From: Lepisosteus oculatus
Lineage: Eukaryota; Chordata; Actinopteri; Semionotiformes; Lepisosteidae
Length of the DNA stretch: 64,000 nucleotides
Assembly (NCBI RefSeq): GCF_040954835.1
Contig: NC_090698.1
Coordinates: 2,354,501-2,418,500 of the forward strand
Direction of reading: 5' to 3'
Part shown: positions 12,389 through 23,800 of the stretch, piece by piece
Layout: each line of letters begins with the position of its first letter
How positions within the stretch are numbered: position 1 is the first letter of the stretch
Notes under the pieces: generated by a model
The model's input: only the letters and a program-made list of their open reading frames with translations
Told to the model about the DNA's origin: nothing
The model's database searches: none
Position numbers and translations under genes: made by a program

Positions 12389-12659
12389 CTCTTCAACTTA
12401 ATATGTTTATCACAACATCTCTCTCACCACTGCCAATAAAGAAGCAGAAAAGATGGTTTCAGTTCACCAACATTTGGAAAGCAAAAATTCAACTCAAATC
12501 AGAGGGCGGTTTTGCAGCCACCCAGGCTCCAGGAGCTGGATGATATTTGAGGGAAGAGCTGCTGTTCAGACGTACAGGTGCAGTTGCTTTTTAAGGCTGC
12601 CCACCATTTCTCCAAATGCGTCTGCATCTGTTTCCACTGGCTTTGCTAGCCAGGGTAGG

Positions 12660-12855
12660 CATGTGTGAGAGCACGTTTGTAAGTGTGCGTGCATGCGTGT
12701 ATGTGCATGTGTGTACACAAGTGTATGTGCGTGCATGTGTATACGTGTGCATGTGTGTGCACAAGTGTATGTATGGGCACAGGTGTGTGACCGTGTGTGT
12801 GTACACTGATGTGTGTGAGCACGTGTGTGCATGTGTGTGTGTACGTGTGCAGCAG
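12660..12855 (+). repeat. long impure (TG)n/(TGCATG)n microsatellite
   Basis: About 195 bp of TG, GCATG and GTACAC steps. All overlapping frames are low-complexity translations of this repeat and do not represent genes. Confidence 0.9.
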
Positions 12856-13074
12856 CAGGCTGTTCCAGCTCTGGCACTTTCCTGCCAGGCAGGTCCAGGC
12901 AGGTGTGGACTGGCCTTCTGCCCGTGTCCTGCTGGTCTCCCCCCCCCCTTCCCTGCGGCTCCTGAAGTACGAAAGATCACATACCGTCACCGCGGAGCTC
13001 TTGCCCCAGTGCTGTGAGGGGGAGGGACGTCCTGTCTCCCTCTTCCTGTCCATACAGCCCACAGCAACAATAAC

Positions 13075-13560
13075 AACTTCATCATAATAACTTTTATTTA
13101 TAAAGCACCTTTCCAGACCCAAGGACTCTGTACATCATGAATAAAGAAAAAGTACAATAAGAGTAAATGAAAAAGAAAGCATACAGGTTTTTACAAATTG
13201 ATTGTAGCCAATCAGACATAAACCTTGGTAAAAAGATAAGTTTTAAGTTTACATTTGAATAGAGTTAGAGAGAAGTCTGAGGAGGGTCATTCCACAACAC
13301 TCGAGCTGCGACAGAGAAGGCATGCTCACCACAAGTCTGCGATTTACTCCTGCGTACAGAGAGCTGAGGGCTGGCCTCAACTGAACCGATCCTGAACAGG
13401 GGAGGGAATGTGAAAATGGCGGAGCTCAGGGATGTGTGATGGAGCCAGATTGTTTAGAGCCTTGAAAGTCAGCAACAAGATCGTTTATGGACTAGGAGAG
13501 TGTATAGGCAACCCGTGTGGGTGTGCTGCCACGGTCTGGTGTGACAAGAGAGTTAGGGAG
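13075..13560 (+). mobile_element. dispersed repeat, likely LINE-derived
   Basis: It starts with 'cttttatttataaagcacct', followed by 'ttccagacccaagg', then continues through 'ttccacaacactcgagctg', 'ggagccagattgtttagagc' and 'aggcaacccgtgtgg'. This order of blocks is a common fish dispersed repeat whose 5' part has the motif 'tttatttatagc.cctttc'. No intact ORF remains. The superfamily is not certain from the sequence alone. Conventional repeat masking would settle the class. Confidence 0.6.
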
Positions 13561-14610
13561 CCCATACAGTTTCAGAAATCAAGCCTTGATGTTATAAATG
13601 CATGAATCGAACACTCGGCATCGGACAATGCTAAAGATTGCCTAATGCAGGCAATATTTCAAAAGTGAAAGGGAGACGTCTTAATTATAATTTTCGCATG
13701 TGGCTCACAGGTTCCTGACTAGGGCTGAGATGTGAATGGTGAAGCCATTACCGTGAAACCCTTAAGTTTATCCAGCTGAGATTGGCTGCCAACCAGAAAA
13801 ATTTCTGGTTCAGCTCCAGGGAATTTGATGTCAACCAGGGTTTGATGTCATTGTCAACAACAATGAAGTTCATGTCCGAGCAAGACCTCAAAATGTACAG
13901 ATCCTGTATTTTTGGGAAAAGGTTTAGCAAGGGGGGGGGTGGTGGTGGATTTTAAAACTGTTGTTGGCCTTGATTTCAAGCGCTCTTTGCTTGTGTGACC
14001 TCTGGAGTCAGTGCTAATGTTGCAGTTCTCCAGACCAATGCACTGAAGAAAATGCATGACATCACAGTTCTGTTTTTACCGCTCCCAGTCCTGCTCTTCT
14101 CCTGCTTCTGCTGCTTGTTCTGGGACAGCTCCAGCAACAGTCAGGTCAGGATGTGGTGACAATACCTCACAATGGAGCACAGCAGTGTGCAGGAGCCAGG
14201 GCCCTGAGCTGCACAGGGAGACCCACAGTCAAACTGGGGCACTGCTGCTGGGCTCTTGGCCGAGGAGCAATGTCCCGTTGTACAAACTGGTGCAAAATAA
14301 GTCACTTTGGGCAAAAGCGTCAGCCGAGTAGAGTCGCAATAAGAATGCAAATTGACTGATTTTTTTTTCCACCCCCATGGAAAGATTCATACTCTGCGGT
14401 GAGGGCGTCTGGGGGGTGAATGGGGAAAGGGAGGGGGCATGGGAGGGTGTGTGGAAGGTTAAACACACGGATAAAAGTGTAACATCCGCTCTACGGCTCC
14501 CCCTTGACCCCTGCCATCGTGGGAAAGGCTGGGAGAACAGCTGGCGTGTCCAGGGCATTAGGCAGATTGCTCTAGCAGACCTGACTGCACCTGTCTGCCT
14601 CGCAGCCCCC

Positions 14611-15540
14611 ACAGCGCTCAGCTCTCCTCCACAGCTCCTGACCTGAACACACTCACACTCACAGCGCTCAGCTCTCTACAGCTCCTGACCTGAGCACACT
14701 CACAGCGCTCAGCTCTCTACAGCTCCTGACCTGAGCACACTCACATATACAGAGCTCAGCTCTCCTCCACAGCTCCTGACCTGAGCACACTCACACTCAC
14801 AGTGCTCAGCTCTCTACAGCTCCTAACCTGAACACACTCACACTCACAGCGCTCAGCTCTCTACAGCTCCTGACCTGAGCACACTCACACACACAGCGCT
14901 CAGCTCTCTACAGCTCCTGACCTGAGCACACTCACACTCACAGTGCTCAGCTCTCCTCCACAGCTCCTGACCTGAGCACACTCACACTCACACTCACAGT
15001 GCTCAGCTCTCCTCCACAGCTCCTAACCTGAGCACACTCACACTCACAGTGCTCAGCTCTCCTCTACAGCTCCTGACCTGAGCACACTCACACTCACAGC
15101 GCTCAGCTCTCTACAGCTCCTGACCTGAACACACTCACACTCACAGCGCTCAGCTCTCCTCCACAGCTCCTGACCTGAGCACACTCACAGCGCTCAGCTC
15201 TCTACAGCTCCTGACCTGAACACACTCACACTCACAGCGCTCAGCTCTCTTCACCTCTTGACCTGAACACACTCACACATACAGCACTCAGCTCTCTACA
15301 GCTCCTGACCTGAACACACTCACACTCACAGCGCTCAGCTCTCTTCACCTCTTGACCTGAACACACTCACACATACAGCACTCAGCTCTCTACAGCTCCT
15401 GACCTGAGCACACTCACACTCACAGCGCTCAGCTCTCTACAGCTCCTGACCTGAACACACTCACACTCACAGAGCTCAGCTCTCTACAGCTCCTGACCTG
15501 AGCACACTCACACTCACAGTGCTCAGCTCTCCTCTACAGC
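14611..15540 (+). repeat. minisatellite, about 20 units of about 47 bp
   Basis: Each unit contains 'gcgctcagctctctacag', 'ctcctgacctgagcacact' and 'cacactcaca'. I count about 20 units with length variants (short 'ctctctacag' and long 'ctcctccacag' forms). Near 15,237-15,423 a two-unit block of 93 bp is itself duplicated, a higher-order repeat. There are no spacers as in a CRISPR array, and units differ by substitutions, so this is a VNTR. Confidence 0.95.
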
Positions 15541-15544
15541 CTGA

Positions 15545-16075
15545 CTTTCCCCATCTATCTACATCAGGCTGAGTCCCAGCAGACCTTTCAGTCCGAACTG
15601 GCCACCTGACTCACCGAGGTGTTCACAAAGCCTAAACGCAATAAAAACGAGTCTTTAGCTGCTAATACAGCGTGGGCAGGTGAATGCAGGGCCACACTTC
15701 TGAAATTCAGAAGAGCTGCTGATACCAGGAAACGTGCTTATTGGTTAAGTTATTATTGTTTACACAGAGCCGTTTCCCAGTGTGATACTGCAGCTTGCCA
15801 GGTGCTGTGGACGAATCCTGAACAACCAGATCCGTCAAAAATCTGCTAGTCGCAGTCCCAGTGGGACAAAGAGCATGTTGTCATTTCTCCTGAAATCTTC
15901 CCTCAGGTTGCTTTAGTTTCCAGGTAAAAGGCACCTGTCAGAGTAAAGTCAAACATCATTACCAAACGTCCTTAATTAATACACGGCTTGTGGGACTCTG
16001 TGACTAACCACTACTTATAATATTTTTCCTGCTGTTTACACAACTCGCTATCGTGTCCCGTGACCGAACCGGGTG
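15545..16075. other. unique intergenic stretch
   Basis: No gene, repeat or RNA was recognised. It lies between the minisatellite and the CCAAT-rich patch. Confidence 0.5.
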
Positions 16076-16079
16076 AACT

Positions 16080-16395
16080 GAGCTGAACGCGTCCATTGAG
16101 ATTTTAACATTTCACCCCCGCCGCGCACCTGGTCTCGCACAGGTGTGCGGAAGTGACGAAACGTCGCCCAGACTCAACGCCTCCGCGATTTTGAAATTTT
16201 CTTAACCGCTGTTATGGTAACGGCTAACCTCCCCCCCCTTTAAAAAAGCGGAAGGTAGACGATTTTTTAAAATTGGGCCAATCGGAGAGATTTTACTTCG
16301 CCGACGTCCAATTTTGGGACCAAGAAAAATAAAAGTAAAGTTAAAAAAATGAAAGACGCCAAAAACACCTGGACGTCAGCCGTTGCTCACGGTGA
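16080..16395 (+). promoter_or_regulatory. CCAAT-rich promoter-like patch with possible first exon
   Basis: A patch with more CpG than its flanks contains the palindrome ATTGGGCCAAT at 16,272-16,282, a further CCAAT at 16,308-16,312 and the RFX-like GTTATGGTAAC near 16,211. An ATG at 16,349 opens 43 bases of frame (MKDAKNTWTSAVAH) ending exactly at a good splice donor, G|GTGAGC, at 16,391-16,392. I found no matching downstream exon with recognisable homology, so a real gene here is unproven. Confidence 0.3.
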
Positions 16396-16399
16396 GCGA

Positions 16400-17785
16400 A
16401 TTTTGACCACTATTTTGTCTGAAAGATCAATTAATTTACCCCCATCAACAGATTCGGTTTGGTCTTTTCCTTTTAGAAAATATTTTTTTCTAAAACAAAC
16501 CGTAAAGGTATATGTTTAGCACTGAACGAACCCAGTTCCACTCACAGATAATAAATTACTTAACGGGCAGCTTAGACTGAAATAAAGTTTAAAATATTTT
16601 TTTTAAGTTACTTTATTGTTTGACCGCAACTAAATACAGCGCTACAGCATTTGCTGTAACACTGTTTATAATCACGCATAACATTGTTTTATCCGCAGTC
16701 GTATAATTATTATACACTTATTAAGTTATAGGAAAAAAACCCACCCTTTTTCAATTAGAAGGCGCTGGCGAACGTATTTGTCAGATTTGGGCAGTGGTCG
16801 GTTTTAGGTTCACAGAATTGCGTTAAGATCCACGTTTAAAATACCTTTGATGTTTTCACCCAATTCCTAAGTGCAGCATTGGAATTAACAACCTGACGAA
16901 GTTTTGCGAGGATCCTAATACTATGGCCGGTACAACAGGTGACATAACAAAAACCGAGATCAGTGCCCATGTGCCCTTCGTGTGTATTTGTACTGTAGCC
17001 TCTGTGCTTGGTCAGTCTGACGGCTTCTCTCTGATTGCGCTGGCGGATGTACAGAGTCTGTAACTCTTGAACACCACAGTCGATGTGGAATGAATGAGGC
17101 GCGGTGCCGGGTTTAATTCATTTTCATGATTTCGTGATTTCCTGAGTTGTGATTGTTAATTATTCGGTCAGACTTTTGCAGGAAGGAGGGAAACCGCAGT
17201 ACCACCCCCTAGTCCTGCCCTGCAAGGGGGTCCCATTTCTGGGCGCCAGCCAAGCAAACTCGGCTCAAAACCGTCGAGTATTTTCTCTCATTTTCTGCTG
17301 GTGCCGTTTGGTTTTCCGGCATCCCTTACTGTTGGCTGCGCCCCGATCCCGTGAGGGTTTCCGAATATCCTGTAGGCCTGATCAAATATTGTTCAACTGC
17401 CTGGAGCAGATGCAGTTGGCCAATAATAAATCGTTGAAAAGAAATCCAGTGGGTTTCTCACAGCACCAGCCTTGAGCCTGGACTACACATGGCCTGCCAA
17501 GTGGCTCAGAAGGGAAAAGAAAGGCTCTTGATTTTGGTGGGCATAGCACAGTAGATGTGTTCATAATAACGTAACTTCCCTCCTTCTGTAAGGAAATGTA
17601 CCTCCTTGCCCCGACAAAAGGCCATGTGGTGACTGTGGGCATCAGAAACAACCGTGGTACATTTCTGTGTTTCCAGAAAGGGTTGTGGGTGCTCGTGATT
17701 GAAAGGTTGGGTGCATTCTTGTGATATTTGTGCTGATTGGTTGGTGTTCTGTCACGGGTTACTGGAGGTGCCTGTGCCTTTTTAA
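16400..17785. other. AT-rich intergenic stretch
   Basis: The AT-rich part (16,400-16,900) then becomes mixed composition. No gene or repeat family was recognised. Confidence 0.45.
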
Positions 17786-17788
17786 ACA

Positions 17789-17806
17789 CCCCCCCCCCCC
17801 CCCCCC
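17789..17806 (+). repeat. (C)18 homopolymer
   Basis: A run of 18 C residues, prone to length error in assembly. Similar G runs occur at about 20,265 and 20,990. Confidence 0.9.
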
Positions 17807-17809
17807 TCC

Positions 17810-20800
17810 ATCTTTGTCTCACCCTCTGCTGTGCACCTCCAGCCCTCTCACTCTCCCGCCTGGGTCGCAGTAGATTTCTTAATTTTCCAGCAGTTGGTTT
17901 TCACTTTGACTCGCCAATAAGAGGCTCTTTCTTCTCGCGGTGCATCCAGGGAGGCACAGAGATCCAGACCAAGGGTTCTTCTGTCGCTTTAACCACAATA
18001 ACAGTGTGGACAGGGCTGACCAAGGGAAATTCACTCTGCCCTTTACTTCTTGAACTTTCACAAATGCTTAGCACCCGTTCAAAAACACCTTTTGTTTTTT
18101 AACCCAAACTGGATAAGTAAGGTAAATAGAAAGGACCAAAGAAAGAGATCTGTCGTAATCACACCGCGAGGTACGTTCAGTAGCAGGAGAGCCAGTGTCA
18201 ATACGTTGATTATTATGAGGCTTCTCTCTTCCTAGTTTGTAATATTTGCAGTACTCTTATTTCAAAATCACTCTTTACTTTTTTTCCCCTGGTTGCAGTT
18301 TAAAAAGTACTAAACCTGTTCGAACACAAGCTGCCTGAATTGTGTCTTCAGGTTGTTTTCTTTGTAAGGCACGTAACTGTGGGAACAGAACAGATTTATT
18401 TTCCTGTTTTTTTTTTTGGTAGAATACAACCTCAGTATTTCTCCATTAATACCCTTTGAGAGCGCTGTCACATCTGCAGTTGCATGTGAGTGCATTCAGT
18501 TCAACTGCTGCTTAACCACTGAAGTAGAAAACATGTTGTGTAAAAAGCCTGCAATCCCTTTTCACACTTTTTTCAAATCTTTCAAATGTCAAATGTTTTA
18601 ACAGTTTTCTTACTGGAACACAATGAATGTTTTTTTTTCCTACAGCATCTTCTGATTTACTGTCCAGCTGTATTAATTTAAGTGAATAAGAAAGAGTTTA
18701 GTATACATCAGTACAATGTGTTTTCTGCAAAACCCTTCTTTTAGTTCAGAATTCAGTTTTTTATGAATGAGAGCTATTGTTCGTGAGAAATCTGGATGTA
18801 GTAATGTGTGTTGATCTTGCAGTAAGCTTCAGGCCACTGTGCAACCTTAATTTACTTCCCCACTACCTGTGAACATGCCATGTTTCTTAAATATTTTGTT
18901 AGCAAGGTGGAAAGCAGTGTTTTAAGTCAAGGGTGGCCACCTGTATCCCAGAAAGTCTACAGGCTGTGCCGGTCACCTTGAGTGAACCATTCTCTGAAGA
19001 AAGCTTGTGGATAGTTTGTTTGCTTATAGCTTTGCAAGCAGTTTTCTCAGTGAAATCAGGATAAGAGAGCTGTAGGCAGACTGGAAATAGGATGCCATTT
19101 CCAGTTCCCTTGAAATTGCTCTGTCTTTTGATGTGACGTGTCTATACAACATTCTTCTGGATGTTCAGAAAGCCGACGGTGGCGGGGGCTGGCTGGTGAG
19201 CTGCCCGGGCTGTGGCACCAGGCTGGTCCCTGTAGAGACAGTGACGGGAGACCGCTCAGAGCGCGAGCTGTCCGGAGAGCCGCGAAGGGGAAGCTGGCGA
19301 TCGGGGCGAGTGCATGAAGGCTTCTTTCGCTTTGCTTTTTGGGAAAATTTACAGCATGGAAACAAGACACCAGAGAGAGGCTCTATCTTTCTGTGATTTA
19401 GTGCGTCTCCGCCTTGAGGTAATGTTTTTCCCACGGGTCCCGCGCCTAACGAAACCCTCCCACCGCGCAAAAAAAGCCACTGTTCGCTTCGAAGGGGAAC
19501 CGCTGGGCTTTCCAGAAAAGCAGAGAAGAAAGAAAAACGGAACCAGCCGCTGGTTTGCAAGTGACGAGCCCAGCCTTGCTTCTGAAAAGCGCTGGTGAGG
19601 GGCTGCTCCATCTCACAATGGAGCTGAACTGTGGGAATACGGCAGGAGGAAGGAAGCAGGTCTCCTTCGGGTTCTGGGTGATACAATCTGCAGCAATGCG
19701 CTCACCGCTGTTCCCTGCTTTCGGGATCTGTTCTGAATGACCTCACGGCAGGGTTTTGTCACTGTTCTACGGAATTGTCGGAAAAAGACAATTATTTAGA
19801 AGCGCGCCAGTCACCATGTCAGCCTTTTATGGCATTTTTTAGGCACAATTGTTCTTGCGTTGACTGTTTCCAGAAATGATCTCCAGCAATCAAGGTACTT
19901 TTAGAGTAGAAGGGTGCAATGTGTCATTTGGGTAGAGACAATGATTTTTGGAAACTACCATAGCGTACGAAACAAGCAAAAACAACAACAACATCTTGTG
20001 CTAAATAAACATAACAAAAATACCCCAGAACTCAAAAGGTCACCAATAGCCCTGTTTCATTTTGCCATCTATTACTTCACCCTATATGTTATCAGGAAGG
20101 ACTTCAGAGATGAGTTTCTCTCATTTTTTCTGTTTCTCCTTTTCCTATTGCAGTGTTTTGGAAAAGAGCCTCCAATAGTCCACACGCCAGTGTCAAAGGT
20201 CATTTCCTGTACAAGGTCTGGCGAGATTGAAATGATTTCTGGATGGAGCCTGAGCCTTCGGCAGCGGGGGGGGGGGGAGCAGGGAAGAGGGTTTAGGGAG
20301 GAGCTACAGAGCTGGTCAGGTTAGCCAGGACAGCAAAAATGGCAAATGGATCCCCTCGGAGAAACCCGTGGGCGCTGAGACACAGGAGGGCTCTTCATGA
20401 AGACTGCGGTGTGCCAGATGTTCTTTTTTTTAAATTAACATTCTCCAGGGGCTCCCTAAGTCAAGATCTTTAATGCCACAATTTCAGGAGCGACGTAGTC
20501 AGTTCCAGGACTTTCCTACAGCGAGTCTGTGGAAAATGAAGTGGGTGAAGGACACATTGATCCTTAAACTAGGCATGTACCACAAAGTGATTTTTTTTCA
20601 AGAAAGTCTTTTAAAGCAGGACTGAACTAAACCAAATCATGCCATCGTAATAGTCTCTCGGGCGAAACCAGCAAAGCCTCTCAGCCTTTCACACAAAACG
20701 TCACTGTACCGGACCATAGTTTCACCGAACAGTGCCATTGCTGATTGCTTTGCTAAGTGCATGCTCCCAAATGTGCAGAGTTTCATTTTGTCTCATCTAA

Positions 20801-23800
20801 GAAAAAAAAAATCATTTTATTTCATGTAGGACTCAAGAGTTTAGCAATGTGACTGAACTGTGTGTCTGAACACTCCAGGTTAAAAAAAAAAAGTGACCAA
20901 GACATGAGACGGCGATCAGAGACATTTCTGCAGCACTGTGATCATTTGTCTCGCTGCCAGGGAGCGAACAGGACGTTCCCGCGCTGACGGGGGGGGGGGG
21001 GGTGGATTCTGCCTGTCACAGTTCAAAGTCAGTCTGGCTCTTCCTGACAGGGTGGGATAAGTGTGCCGTCAGGGCAGTGGCATACTGGCACACTTTGTCC
21101 ACTTCAAAGAGGCCCAAAGAGGCACCACAGGGAGGTGACCAGGTGTGGGCACGTTCGCCCCCCCTCCGCTGGAGGCAGGCCCAGCTGGGGGGGCTGAAGA
21201 CGGGGGACTTAGCAGCCACTTGTGAAAGTGTGCCTGGGCTCAAAGACCTCCAGCCTGGCGCAGCGAGAGCCAGTCCTACCACCACGAGGAGCCAGCAGTC
21301 CCAGGACTCCTCGAGACCACGCTCCTTCATTTCCCAGGCAAATGCCTCCGAGCAGGGAGGGCGCGAAACGTCATCTGTCTGTCCTTTCCATATTTGCTTT
21401 AGAAAAACAGATCACGCCAGTACTGTAAGTCATAAACCAGTACCGTCAATGACTCCCTTTTCTTTTCTTTAAAAAAAAAAGAACGTGACTTACTGTATCG
21501 GCAAAACATTTGTTTATGCAAAACAGCAGACCGTCGCTGGATAGTAAACATTAAAATGTTCCTACCCCTGGGGCACCGGCCTTCAGAGCCCCTGCTGCCT
21601 TGTGTCATGCCTGTCTGCATTACCTGTTGCTGTGAGAGATTGGGATGAGAAAAAAAGAAGGCAAAACCTTCCAGGTGAGACGCCTAGCTGCCTTACCCTG
21701 TACTTCACACTGCACTGCAGTCCAAACGTTTTTTAGATCAGCTGAGAACATGAATTGGTTTATCTTAATCTGCCCACTCCTTTCTCACCAAATTGTCCAG
21801 CGTTTGGGTTCTGTGTACCTTTGTGTGGTGGAAGAGGAGCTTCAGATTGCTGTTCAGAGAACTGGCTCAGGATTTACGGTCTTGTGCTTTTTGTCCCATT
21901 GTGTACTTTTATTTTAAATGTGCAGTGTACATATAATGAAAGTATGGCAGGATCACACAGTTGCACTCACCCACGAAATGCCCTGTAATGAGTCAGTCCC
22001 CTTCTCCATAAGGTTAAAATTAGTGACTGATTATGTGTCAGAGTAAAAATGATTGTCTTCTCTGCGGATGCTAATTGTGGCTTTTCCCTCGAGAACAAAC
22101 CAAATCCAAAACTGTGACCAGCTGACCAGGCTTTGTTCATTCCGGCCCTGGAAAACCCATGTGATGGGCATTCCCATCCCAGCACCTCCTGCGTCAAGCA
22201 GTTTCAAGGTGTGGGGGGGCAAAGGTGTTTCAGGGCTCGTAAAGAAACGAAATGCAGAGGAGCAGGATGAGAAGTGTGCCCAAGATAGGTGTGCGAGGTT
22301 GGGGAGTGAAAGGAAGTGTGCTTCTGCCTGTTATCAGCACCTTCCTGCCAAGTCTCACTCTGTAGCTCCCAGAATCAAACAGGCGCAAGAGCTGCTATCC
22401 AGTGGCTGATTGAGTCCTTTTTTTTTGGGGGGGGGAGGTGTTGTGTGGTAAATTACCTCTCATCCACATCAAAGGAAAGTGACTACTACGTTCTCCTTTA
22501 ACACAACACTTTCCCAGGCCTGCACGGTCCTTTATAGTGGGAGAGAGAGGAAAGAACTGCAACTTCAAAGGCCAAGCCTACATCGGACAGAAAACAATTC
22601 AGGGAGCTTTAGCAGCACTCTACTATTTCCAAGCGCGACGTGATACAAGCAGGGACTGAATTCTATCACACTTCAGCTTTTTCTTCCACCCCTTGTCACT
22701 GTTTTTTTAAAGAAATTCCGTTATATTCAGGAGTGTGCTCTTAAATGGTGGGCAGGCTGGAGGGATTTGTCAGACTGGCATCTGTAATAGGACAATCCCT
22801 CTCCTCCAGCCTTCCTGGTCAGATTGTCTCCGCGGGGCCCTGAGAGTGCGGTACAGCCTTTCCTGTTGTTCCCAGCTCAGGCTCGCCTCTTACCTGCCGG
22901 CGGCTGGGTGAAACCGGTCACGTTTAGGGGCGCAGCTGTCCCCCGGAGGAGAGAGCCGACCCAGTAAGCGAAAGATCAGTGCAGGAGTGAGATAGGCGCT
23001 CCTCAGTCGAGCGCTGCGTGTCTGGCTCTCTCACTTACAGGAATTGGGGATGTTGCCATTCCCACCGTCCTGACCTCGCGTCCCATGTGGCGTGAGTTTC
23101 TGTTGCTTTCAGTATTGCAATCGGTGGCTTTTCCTTTTCTTGTAGTTTGTCAGAAACCCCCCTCCCCTCTACCCTGAGTGTCCCAGGTCGAGTTCCTATC
23201 CTTGCACTGCCCCTCTAAGCGGAAATACCGCTGTTTTACCACGAAAAGAGCCGTTGGCCTCACCCCTGTGGATAGCTATAAAGCTCTCTCCCCTGCTTGG
23301 GTCAGGTGAACTTATGGGGTTCCTTCATAATTTAAACACCGACTTCCTGCTTCCTGTTCTTTATCACCCCGTTATGCTTTCACTCCTCTTTTGATCCATA
23401 TTTTGTCCTTATTTGTTCATGTTGTTCTTATCAGATCTCTGACAAACTGCCCATGCACTAGGAGTCCTGCGCTGTGTGCTGATCAAAACAGAATCTGAAA
23501 CTTATTTCTCCCTGCCTTTAATGTAGAATGGATGGTCTGGGCAGAGCTGAAATCCCGCCAGAAAATGGCCATGCATGGTCTGGACGGGGAGAGGAGGAGT
23601 GGGAACTTCAGTGCGCTCCGAGGCGTGGCAGTGAGGCCCGGACCGCTGGGGCAGCTCACCCTGCCTTCCGAATCTGCGCTGTGGAGTTGCAGCAGAGCCC
23701 CTGAGGACATCCTGTGCTGTACAGTATATTGTTCAGAGGAGGAAAGAATGCTAGATGCTGGGCTTGATTTAGTGGAACCGGGACTCTTTACTACTTTTTC

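Noticed and set aside
12591..13122. Histidine/threonine- and cysteine/valine-rich frames on both strands
   Set aside because: They are translations of the TG microsatellite. The same applies to frames at 7,663-7,917 and 27,411-27,767.
14611..15540. Possible CRISPR array
   Set aside because: The units are contiguous with no unique spacers, and the context is a vertebrate genome. It is a minisatellite.
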